From contig DKDF01000116.1 in assembly GCA_002451755.1 (NCBI GenBank), positions 1-5,971 of the forward strand: a DNA stretch of 5,971 bases, given 5' to 3'. The position numbers and the translations under genes were made by a program. Of this stretch, positions 1 through 5,971 are shown piece by piece. The notes below the pieces were generated by a model. That model was given only the letters and a program-made list of their open reading frames with translations, made no database searches and was not told the origin of the DNA. The stretch comes from Ruminococcaceae bacterium UBA6855 (GTDB taxonomy: Bacteria; Bacillota; Clostridia; Oscillospirales; Acutalibacteraceae). Numbering within the stretch: the first letter of the stretch is position 1; each line of letters begins with the position of its first letter.

Positions 1-2186
1 CCGGAGAAGCCGCCGGGGATGAATATCATCTGCGAGGAGCGAAGCTCGTCCGCAAATTTTTCGACGCTGCGGCTGATGCCGTCCGCGCTGAGGTTGTTTA
101 TAACAATTATCTCCGGCTCTGCGCCCGCGTCGCGTACTGCCTTTGCGCTGTCGTATTCGCAGTTCGTGCCGGGGAACGCCGGGATGAGCACGCGCGGCTT
201 TGCGACTTTTATCGCGGGAGCCTTGCGCTCGACAGTTTCATATGAGAAGTTCTCCGCGCCCTTGCCGGCGTTTTCAATATTGCAGCTGTAGACGCTTTCG
301 AGCTTGTTTTCATATATTCCGAGGAGCTTCGAAAGAGCGATGCTCTCGCCGTTAAGGCTGATGCAGCCGCTGTCGTTCGTATAACCGAGAAGCGTGCCTG
401 TTTCTTCTGCGCCGTCCGCAAGCTCGAGAATGAAGCCCGCGTAGCTGAGCCCGAATATCTTTTCGAGCGTAATATCTTTGCTGTATTCAAAGCCGATGCC
501 GTTGCCGAACGCCATCTTCATGACCGCCTCCGCTATGCCGCCCATGCCGGGGGTGTAGCAGGCGACCGCCTTGCCCGAGCGAAGAAGCCCGGTGACGCGG
601 GAGAATACATCTATAAGCGAGTCGGTCTTCGGCAGACCGTTTTCGTCTTTTTCCGGTGCGATGAAAACAACCTTGTGACCTGCCGATTTGAACTCGGGCG
701 AGACTATTGAAGAGGTCTTTTCCGTTGTTACGGCGAACGAGACGAGGGTAGGCGGGACATCGAGATTTTCAAACGAGCCGCTCATTGAGTCTTTGCCGCC
801 TATGGATCCGATGCCGAGTTCCATCTGCGCCTTGAACGCGCCGAGAAGTGCCGCCAAAGGCTGACCCCAGCGCTTGCCGTCTCTGCCGGGGCGCTCGAAA
901 TATTCCTGGAATGTGAGATAGACATCCTTGAACTCTGCACCCGAGGCAATAAGCTTGCAGACCGACTCTATAACCGCGAGGTACGCTCCGTGATACGGGC
1001 TCTGCTCGGTTATAAACGGATTGTAGCCGAACGCCATGAGCGAGCAGTCGTCGGTGTGCTTCTTCTCGACGGATATCTTCTGAACCATCGCCTGAATGGG
1101 CGTCAGCTGATTCTTGCCGCCGAACGGCATGAGCACCGTGCCCGCGCCTATCGTCGAATCGAAACGCTCGGAAAGTCCGCGCTTCGAGCAGATGTTGAGG
1201 TCGGATGCGAGCGCCGAGTAGTTCTCCGCAAACGAGCCGGAAATCTTCTTTTCTTTGAGTGCGGGAGCTTCGGGGGTGATGTCTATATGCTTGTCGGCGC
1301 CGTTGGAATTCAAAAATTCGCGGCTTATATCAACAATTTTCTTGCCGTTCCAGTTCATGACGAGCCTCGGCTCTGCCTGAACCTTTGCCACGGGCACTGC
1401 CTGAAGATTTTCTTTATTCGCCAGCGCGAGGAAAGCGTCAACATTGTGCGGCTCAACAACAACCGCCATGCGCTCCTGGCTCTCGCTTATCGCAAGCTCC
1501 GTGCCGTCGAGACCCTCGTATTTTTTCGGCACTGCGTTGAGGTCTATCTCAAGTCCGTCCGCAAGCTCGCCTATAGCTACCGATACGCCGCCCGCGCCGA
1601 AGTCGTTGCAGCGTTTTATCATCAGACAGGCCTCTTTGTTTCTGAAAAGTCTCTGGAGCTTTCTCTCCTCGGGCGCGTTGCCCTTCTGAACCTCCGCGCC
1701 GCAGCTCTCGAGCGATTCAACCGTGTGGGACTTCGAAGATCCCGTCGCTCCGCCGCAGCCGTCGCGTCCGGTCGAGCCGCCGAGCAGGATAACAATATCT
1801 CCGGGAGCGGGCACTTCGCGGCGCACATTCTCTGCGGGAGTCGCTGCGATGACCGCGCCTATCTCCATTCTCTTCGCCGCATAGCCGGGGTGATATATCT
1901 CGTCGACTATGCCCGTCGCGAGACCTATCTGGTTGCCGTATGACGAATAGCCCGCCGCCGCAGTCGTGACTATCTTTCTCTGCGGTAACTTGCCCTTTAT
2001 CGTCTCGTCAATGGGCTTGAGCGGGTCTGCCGCGCCGGTCACGCGCATCGCACCGTAGACATACGAACGCCCCGAGAGCGGGTCGCGGATAGCGCCGCCG
2101 ATGCAGGTCGCCGCGCCGCCGAAAGGTTCGATTTCCGTCGGGTGGTTGTGCGTTTCGTTTTTGAACAGGAGAAGCCAGTCTTCCTC
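1..2186 (-). pseudogene. purL: PurL downstream open segment after the premature stop (partial)
   Basis: This is the continuation of the purL frame from codon 303 to the left edge, 728 codons with no further stop. It begins EEDWLLLFKNETHNHPTE, in exact register with the upstream part, and keeps the synthetase motifs (codons 311-326, 438-451, 496-502, 536-542, 765-772) and the start of the glutaminase domain. There is no good restart. The first in-frame ATG is at position 2048 (codon 349), past the KNETHNHPTEIEPF motif, and its upstream sequence shows no Shine-Dalgarno. An automatic gene caller would likely start a truncated second CDS there or at the GTG at 2042. Because the conserved motifs are undamaged, this segment was under selection as part of PurL until very recently, or still is. 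Confidence 0.85.
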
Positions 2187-2189
2187 TTA
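2187..2189 (-). other. In-frame TAA codon inside purL (codon 302)
   Basis: Read on the minus strand the context is gac gta TAA gag gaa gac, that is Asp-Val-stop-Glu-Glu-Asp-Trp. The frame is the same before and after. The codon is in the short loop between the strand containing KIKV and the segment leading into the FKNETHNHPTE motif, where relatives (from memory) have about D-G-K/E-E-E-D-W. A single base change from AAA, GAA or CAA would produce it. Confidence 0.95.
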
Positions 2190-3092
2190 TACGTCGGCGT
2201 TCACCTTGATTTTCACCGTGCAGGCGTTTATCTCCTCGGACTCGTCGAGACGGTCGAGCTTGCCGTGCTTCTTGAGATATTTGACCGCTATCGTCGCGAG
2301 ATCCATCAGGCATATCGGCTTCGTGCGCCCGAGCTCTTTTCTGACCGCGAGATATTCGTCGTAGGCGCTCTGGAGCAGCTCGTCCTCGAATTTCACGCTG
2401 TCAATGACGGTCAGGAATGTCGTGTGGCGGCAGTGATCCGACCAGTAGGTGTCGATCATGCGAATTTCTGTTATCGTCGGGTCGCGGTGCTCGGATTTGA
2501 AATAATCCTGACAGAACGCAATGTCGTCCGCGTCCATGGCGAGACCGTATTTTTTGACGAAGTCCTCGAGCCCCGCTCTGTCGAGTTTGATAAATCCGTC
2601 GAGAGTTTTGACCTCGGTCGGGATATCGTATTTTACGGCGAGCGTCTCCGGCTTTTCGAGACTTGCCTCGCGCGCCTCAACGGGGTTGATGACATATTTC
2701 TTTATCTTCTGAGCGTCGGCGTCGGTTATGTCACCGATGAGAATATATATTTTCGCCGTGCGGATAAGCGGACGCTCGCCCTGCGAGATTATCTGGATGC
2801 ACTGAGCCGCCGAGTCGGCGCGCTGATCGAACTGACCGGGCAGGAATTCGACCGCAAAGCATCTGCCGTTTATCTCAATATCGTCCGAGACGATGTCGAG
2901 CTGCGGCTCGGAGAATACGGTGCGCTTTGCGTAGTCAAAAAGCTCGGGCGTGATATTCTCCGCATCGTAGCGGTTGATAACGCGCACGTCTTTAAGATTT
3001 TTTATTCCGAGCAGATCGTTCGCCTCGCTGAGCAGGGACTTTGCCTCCTGCGCGAGCTCCTTTTTCTTTTCGACGAATACTCTGTATACCAT
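2187..3092 (-). CDS. purL: PurL N-terminal fragment (301 residues) ending at the premature TAA
   Basis: This is the piece of purL that would be made if the internal TAA stops translation. It contains the PurS-like N-terminal domain (about 1-150), the linker with TYWSDHCRHTTF (215-226), and the beginning of the first synthetase domain, ending NACTVKIKVNADV. It lacks the KNETHNHPTEIEPF motif, both later synthetase halves and the glutaminase, so alone it cannot be a working FGAM synthase. It is longer than a free PurS (about 80-90 residues) and is cut inside a domain, so it does not resemble the natural PurS/PurQ/PurL split. The start codon is well supported: an AGGGAGG site ends 8 nt upstream. 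Treat it as part of the full purL locus and not as a separate gene family. Confidence 0.85.
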   Translation of the reverse strand: MVYRVFVEKKKELAQEAKSLLSEANDLLGIKNLKDVRVINRYDAENITPELFDYAKRTVFSEPQLDIVSDDIEINGRCFAVEFLPGQFDQRADSAAQCIQIISQGERPLIRTAKIYILIGDITDADAQKIKKYVINPVEAREASLEKPETLAVKYDIPTEVKTLDGFIKLDRAGLEDFVKKYGLAMDADDIAFCQDYFKSEHRDPTITEIRMIDTYWSDHCRHTTFLTVIDSVKFEDELLQSAYDEYLAVRKELGRTKPICLMDLATIAVKYLKKHGKLDRLDESEEINACTVKIKVNADV

Positions 3093-4364
3093 TTATTTTT
3101 CCTCCCTTGCGGCGAGCGCTTTCGCGCCGATGTCGTGCCTGTAGAAGGCGTTTTCAAAGTGAATTTTTTCTGCCTTTTCGTATGCCGAGGCTATTGCCTC
3201 CCGAAGCGTATCTTCGACTGCCGTCACGCCGAGGACTCTGCCGCCGTTTGTTACAAGTCTGCCGTTTTTCTCGGCGGCACCCGCGACATAAACGCTGTCC
3301 CGAATCTCGTCCGGGATATCTATCTCATAGCCCTTTTCGTATGCGACGGGATAGCCCTTTGACGCCATGATGACGCAGCAGGCGCTTTTATCCGAAAACT
3401 CAACGGGTGTTTCGGCGAGCGTGCCGTTTGTTGTTGCCTGCATAACGGTGAGCAAATCGCTCTTTAGCAGCGGAAGCACGACCTGCGTCTCCGGGTCGCC
3501 GAAGCGGCAGTTGTATTCGATGACTTTAGGACCGTTTTCCGTCAGCATGAGTCCGAAATAAAGGCAGCCTTTGAAAGTTCTGCCCTCCGCGTTCATCGCG
3601 TTTACCGTCGGCAGGAATATCTCCTTCATGCACCTGTCGGCGACCTCTTTCGTGTAATACGGGTTCGGCGCAACGGTGCCCATGCCGCCGGTGTTGAGAC
3701 CTTCGTCGTTGTCGAGCGCGCGCTTGTGATCCATCGACGATATCATGGGGACTACGGTCTTGCCGTCCGTGAACGAGAGCACCGAGACCTCGGGACCCGT
3801 CAGAAATTCTTCGATAACGATGCTGTCTCCGCTCTTGCCGAATTTCCTGCCGCGCATGATTTCAACGACCGCTTCTTTCGCCTCGTCGCGCGTTGCGGCG
3901 ATTATAACGCCCTTGCCGAGCGCGAGACCGTCCGCCTTTATAACAGTCGGAACGGGCGCCGAATCGAGATAGGCGAGCGCGTCTTCCGCGCTGTCAAAAA
4001 CTTCGTACTGCGCGGTGGGTATGCCGTATTTTTTCATCAGGTTCTTTGAAAAAACCTTGCTGCCCTCGATTATCGCGGCGTTTTTGCGCGGGCCGAAGCA
4101 GGGAATGCCGAGGCTTTCGAGCCTGTCGACGCAGCCGAGCACGAGCGGATCATCCGGTGTGACAACGGCGTAGTCTATCCGATTGTTCTTTGCGAATTCC
4201 GCAATGCCGTCAATATCCGTAGCGCCTATGTTGACGCACTCGGCATCCGCGGCGATGCCGCCGTTTCCGGGCAGGGCGTATATTTTTTTGACTTCACTGT
4301 TCTCTCTGAGCTTTTTTATAACGGCGTGCTCTCTTCCGCCGGAACCTACTACAAGAATGTTCAT
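3093..4364 (-). CDS. purD: Phosphoribosylamine-glycine ligase (GAR synthetase)
   Basis: Joins phosphoribosylamine and glycine with ATP to form GAR, an early step of purine synthesis, in the cytoplasm. The protein has 423 residues, the normal length for monofunctional PurD. N-terminal domain: MNILVVGSGGREHAVIKKL at 1-19 and LPGNGGIA at 31-38. The ATP-grasp region includes VIKADGLALGKGVIIA (141-156), EEFLTGPEVSVL (185-196), DHKRALDNDEGLNTGGMGT (212-230) and EYNCRFGDPETQV (283-295). The C-terminal domain ends with the usual FYRHDIGAKAL segment (407-417). A small variation is Asn-Cys-Arg where I recall Asn-Ala-Arg being common in the RFGDPE motif. The ATG has a GGAGG 7 nt upstream. The TAA stop is immediately followed by the purL ATG, and the last codons of purD carry the purL ribosome binding site, so the two genes are probably translationally coupled. 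No defect is visible. Confidence 0.98.
   Translation of the reverse strand: MNILVVGSGGREHAVIKKLRENSEVKKIYALPGNGGIAADAECVNIGATDIDGIAEFAKNNRIDYAVVTPDDPLVLGCVDRLESLGIPCFGPRKNAAIIEGSKVFSKNLMKKYGIPTAQYEVFDSAEDALAYLDSAPVPTVIKADGLALGKGVIIAATRDEAKEAVVEIMRGRKFGKSGDSIVIEEFLTGPEVSVLSFTDGKTVVPMISSMDHKRALDNDEGLNTGGMGTVAPNPYYTKEVADRCMKEIFLPTVNAMNAEGRTFKGCLYFGLMLTENGPKVIEYNCRFGDPETQVVLPLLKSDLLTVMQATTNGTLAETPVEFSDKSACCVIMASKGYPVAYEKGYEIDIPDEIRDSVYVAGAAEKNGRLVTNGGRVLGVTAVEDTLREAIASAYEKAEKIHFENAFYRHDIGAKALAAREEK
3101..3107 (-). promoter_or_regulatory. Shine-Dalgarno of purL, embedded in the 3' end of purD
   Basis: AGGGAGG on the minus strand, 8 nt before the ATG at 3092. It overlaps the last sense codons of purD (Arg-Glu-Glu), and the purD TAA sits between the site and the ATG. 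This arrangement implies that ribosomes finishing purD clear or reuse the site for purL, so synthesis of the two enzymes is probably coupled. Confidence 0.88.
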
Positions 4365-4371
4365 TTTGAGT

Positions 4372-4376
4372 CCTCC
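4372..4376 (-). promoter_or_regulatory. Shine-Dalgarno of purD
   Basis: GGAGG on the minus strand, 7 nt before the ATG at 4364, within the 13-nt gap after the formyltransferase TGA. Strong match and spacing; it confirms the purD start. Confidence 0.9.
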
Positions 4377-4377
4377 G

Positions 4378-5562
4378 TCAATGGTGGAACAGGCGCATGC
4401 CGGTGAATGCCATGACCATGCCGTATTTGTCGCAGCACTCTATCACAAGGTCGTCGCGGATTGAGCCGCCGGGCTCTGCGATATATTTCACTCCGCTGCG
4501 CTTTGCTCTTTCTATATTGTCGCTGAACGGGAAGAACGCATCCGAGCCGAGCGACACGCCGTCTATAGAAGCGAGATATTCTTTTATCTCCCTGTCGGTC
4601 AGCGGCTCGGGGCGGGTGGTGAAATATTTCTGCCAGTTGCCCTCGGCGCAGACATCCTCTTCGTTTTTGTTGATGTAGCCGTCGATTACATTGTCCCTGT
4701 CGGGGCGTCCTATCGAATCCTTGAACGGGAGGTTCAGGACTTTTTCGTGCTGGCGCAGGAACCAGGTGTCTGCCTTTGTGCCCGCGAGACGGGTGCAGTG
4801 AATTCTCGACTGCTGACCCGCGCCGACGCCGATAGCCTGTCCGTCAACCGCGTAGCATACGGAGTTCGACTGCGTATATTTGAGCGTGATGAGCGAGATT
4901 ATGAGGTCGCGCGCCGCGCTGTCGGGGAGATTTTTGTTTTCGGTGACTATATTCGAGAGCAGCTCTCTGTTTATCTTGAAATTGTTTCTGCCCTGTTCAA
5001 AGGTTATGCCGTAGACTTGTTTGCGCTCTATTTCTTCGGGAACATAATTCGGGTCTATTTTCACTATATTGTAGTTGCCCTTGCGCTTGGATTTGAGAAT
5101 TTCGAGCGCCTCGGGCTCATATCCGGGGGCGATGATGCCGTCGGAGACTTCGCGCTTTATCATCTTTGCGGTAGTAACATCGCAGACATCGGAGAGGGCG
5201 ACCCAGTCGCCGAACGAACACATTCTGTCCGTGCCGCGTGCGCGCGCATAGGCGCAGGCGAGCGGAGAGTCGTCAAGACCCTCGATGTCATCGACAAAGC
5301 AGGCTTTTTTGAGCTTGTCTGAGAGCGGGATGCCGACCGCCGCCGAGGTGGGGCTGACATGCTTGAAAGAAGTTACCGCCGGGAGACCGAGAGCCTCTTT
5401 GAGCTCCTTGACGAGCTGCCAGGAGTTGAAAGCGTCGAGAAAGTTTATGTATCCGGGTCTGCCGCAGAGTATTTCTATGGGCAGTTCGCTGCCGTCCGCC
5501 ATATAGATGCGCGAGGGCTTCTGATTGGGGTTGCAGCCGTATTTGAGCTCGAATTCTTTCAT
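4378..5562 (-). CDS. purH: Stand-alone AICAR formyltransferase (PurH C-terminal-domain type)
   Basis: Phosphoribosylaminoimidazolecarboxamide formyltransferase: transfers a formyl group from 10-formyltetrahydrofolate to AICAR, giving FAICAR for the neighbouring cyclohydrolase. The protein has 394 residues, the size of the short clostridial family rather than of the roughly 510-600-residue bifunctional PurH; no N-terminal MGS-like cyclohydrolase domain is present. Family landmarks: SFKHVSPTSAAVG at residues 65-77, with the catalytic Lys67-His68 pair; SNSVCYA near 232-238; IGVGAGQQSRIHCTRLAG at 244-261; SDAFFPFSDNI at 340-350; PGGSIRDD at 364-371; and a C-terminus ending TGMRLFHH. I start at MKEFELKYGCNPNQ because it has an AAGGAG site 7 nt upstream. 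The same frame is open further upstream (to an ATG at 5832), but that extension overlaps the cyclohydrolase coding sequence and is Arg/Ser/His-rich noise. It ends in TGA 13 nt before purD. All catalytic motifs look intact. Confidence 0.97.
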   Translation of the reverse strand: MKEFELKYGCNPNQKPSRIYMADGSELPIEILCGRPGYINFLDAFNSWQLVKELKEALGLPAVTSFKHVSPTSAAVGIPLSDKLKKACFVDDIEGLDDSPLACAYARARGTDRMCSFGDWVALSDVCDVTTAKMIKREVSDGIIAPGYEPEALEILKSKRKGNYNIVKIDPNYVPEEIERKQVYGITFEQGRNNFKINRELLSNIVTENKNLPDSAARDLIISLITLKYTQSNSVCYAVDGQAIGVGAGQQSRIHCTRLAGTKADTWFLRQHEKVLNLPFKDSIGRPDRDNVIDGYINKNEEDVCAEGNWQKYFTTRPEPLTDREIKEYLASIDGVSLGSDAFFPFSDNIERAKRSGVKYIAEPGGSIRDDLVIECCDKYGMVMAFTGMRLFHH

Positions 5563-5569
5563 TTTTATT

Positions 5570-5575
5570 CTCCTT
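5570..5575 (-). promoter_or_regulatory. Shine-Dalgarno of the AICAR formyltransferase gene
   Basis: AAGGAG on the minus strand, 7 nt before the ATG at 5562, in the 14-nt gap after the cyclohydrolase TGA. This site decides the start: it selects MKEFELKYGC over the longer open frame that would begin inside the preceding gene. Confidence 0.9.
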
Positions 5576-5576
5576 T

Positions 5577-5971
5577 TCAAGCGTTCTTGTTTATGAGTCT
5601 GCTGTTTTCCGCGCCGGTCACGAGATCGGTGTATCTGACATAGAGCGAGATTTTGTTGTCCGCGTCGAGTGCGTTCCAAAGTGACTGCGTGAACTCGTCG
5701 ATATCGTCCGGAATAGCGACTCTCTCGGGCTCGCCCTGGAATGTGGGAATGGGATTGCCGTCGCAGACATAGGTGTGGATGAAATGACCGAGACCTGCGA
5801 GCGGGGAATAAGAGAATGTATATCTGCTGCACGCACTGCCCGCGGCGTCCGCGCTCTTGAGAATGCTCATCTCATATGTGAAATCTTTGTTTTCGAAGGT
5901 CAGCATGCCGCTGATTCTGGGAGTGAAGTTCGGCGCGTCCGGCTCAAACTCGCGGGTCTCAAGCGCACCTT
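5577..5971 (-). CDS. purO: IMP cyclohydrolase, PurO-type (partial, 5' end beyond the window)
   Basis: Catalyses the last step of de novo IMP synthesis, ring closure of FAICAR to IMP, in the cytoplasm. Only the C-terminal 130 residues and a TGA stop are visible; the frame is open to the right edge, so the start is outside. Recognisable stretches, in order, are REFEPDAPNFTPRISG, SILKSAD, GLGHFIHTYVCDGNP, a QGEPERVAI segment, and a C-terminus ending in SRLINKNA. These match my recall of the bacterial IMP cyclohydrolase family related to archaeal PurO (Pfam IMP_cyclohyd), usually about 230-240 residues, so roughly 100 residues are missing. It is unrelated to the MGS-like cyclohydrolase domain of bifunctional PurH. 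The next gene encodes a formyltransferase without its own cyclohydrolase domain, which supports the assignment. The gene lies 14 nt upstream of that gene, in the same operon. The symbol purO is used by homology; many annotations give no symbol. Confidence 0.93.
   Translation of the reverse strand, partial: GALETREFEPDAPNFTPRISGMLTFENKDFTYEMSILKSADAAGSACSRYTFSYSPLAGLGHFIHTYVCDGNPIPTFQGEPERVAIPDDIDEFTQSLWNALDADNKISLYVRYTDLVTGAENSRLINKNA

Larger units (their letters stand above)
1..3092 (-). pseudogene. purL: FGAM synthase PurL, single-chain type, interrupted by an in-frame TAA (3' end beyond the window)
   Basis: Phosphoribosylformylglycinamidine synthase converts FGAR, glutamine and ATP to FGAM. 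1030 codons are visible of about 1240 expected for the single-chain clostridial type. Landmarks by codon: MVYRVFVEKK at 1-10 opening a PurS-like domain (to about 150); TYWSDHCRHTTF (215-226) in the linker region; KNETHNHPTEIEPFGG (311-326); GGSTGRDGCGGATG (438-451); NDFGAGG (496-502); SESQERM (536-542); GGKDSMSG (765-772); and the start of the glutaminase domain with PGTNCEYD (974-981) and IPGGFS (1025-1030). The glutaminase Cys-His-Glu triad lies outside. I read the whole frame: the only interruption is TAA at codon 302 (2189-2187), with no net frameshift. The stop replaces a residue in a loop, and the alignment to the family as I recall it keeps length. Called a pseudogene only formally; it may be a sequencing error in an intact gene. 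It sits directly behind purD with zero spacing. Confidence 0.9.

Noticed and set aside
990..1943. Plus-strand open frame of about 317 codons antisense to purL
   Set aside because: It is entirely opposite conserved PurL motifs (codons about 385-700), with no recognisable domain; a composition shadow.
2167..2185. Possible hairpin just 3' of the purL TAA (AGGAAG, ACTGG loop, CTT-CT-CCT) as a readthrough or recoding element
   Set aside because: Only six base pairs with a two-base bulge, and every base is accounted for by conserved coding sequence. Too weak to claim a recoding signal or a terminator.
2160..2220. A frameshift in purL near the break
   Set aside because: Translating both sides in one frame gives matching family sequence up to Val301 and again from Glu303. 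There is no shift, only a stop codon.
1..3092. A natural split of purL into separate PurS-like and catalytic subunits
   Set aside because: The break falls inside the synthetase domain and not at a domain boundary, the upstream piece is far longer than PurS, and the downstream piece has no start codon or ribosome binding site before its first conserved motif.
2142..3362. Long plus-strand open frame of about 406 codons antisense to purL and the end of purD
   Set aside because: It lies opposite well-supported purL and purD coding sequence, crosses their junction, resembles no family I know, and has no operon context on that strand. GC-rich coding DNA commonly gives such antisense shadows.
5563..5832. 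N-terminal extension of the AICAR formyltransferase to an upstream ATG at 5832
   Set aside because: The extension would overlap the cyclohydrolase coding sequence in another frame, is low-complexity Arg/Ser/His-rich, and ignores the well-placed Shine-Dalgarno before the ATG at 5562.

Overview
The window is a piece of a de novo purine biosynthesis operon, all on the minus strand and read from right to left. The order is: the 3' part of a PurO-type IMP cyclohydrolase, a stand-alone AICAR formyltransferase (the C-terminal half of a classical PurH), purD, and purL, which runs off the left edge. The split of the last two steps into two genes, the single-chain clostridial-type PurL with a PurS-like N-terminus, the strong GGAGG-type ribosome binding sites and the moderately high GC (by eye) suggest an uncultured or less-studied member of the Clostridia (Bacillota), for example an Oscillospirales-like gut lineage. 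The organism call is inference from gene style, not from a marker gene.

Layout, right to left: 5971-5577 IMP cyclohydrolase (5' end missing); 14-nt gap with a Shine-Dalgarno; 5562-4378 AICAR formyltransferase; 13-nt gap with a Shine-Dalgarno; 4364-3093 purD; no gap (the purD TAA directly precedes the purL ATG, in the same frame); 3092-1 purL (3' end missing, within the glutaminase domain). No stretch without a gene exceeds 14 nt. I see no promoter, terminator, RNA gene, mobile element, repeat array or CRISPR, as expected for the middle of a tightly packed operon.

Function: PurD makes GAR from phosphoribosylamine and glycine; PurL converts FGAR to FGAM using glutamine and ATP; the AICAR formyltransferase makes FAICAR with 10-formyl-THF; the cyclohydrolase closes the ring to give IMP. 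The other pur genes presumably lie to the right, upstream in transcription.

The most notable point is an in-frame TAA codon at 2189-2187 in purL (codon 302). The frame is otherwise open for 1030 codons and keeps the family motifs on both sides. The stop lies a few residues before the KNETHNHPTEIEPF motif, so termination there would leave a 301-residue fragment with none of the ATP-site or glutaminase domains. A sequencing or assembly error, a real nonsense mutation, or UAA readthrough are the options, in roughly that order of likelihood. I did not find a previously undescribed system here.
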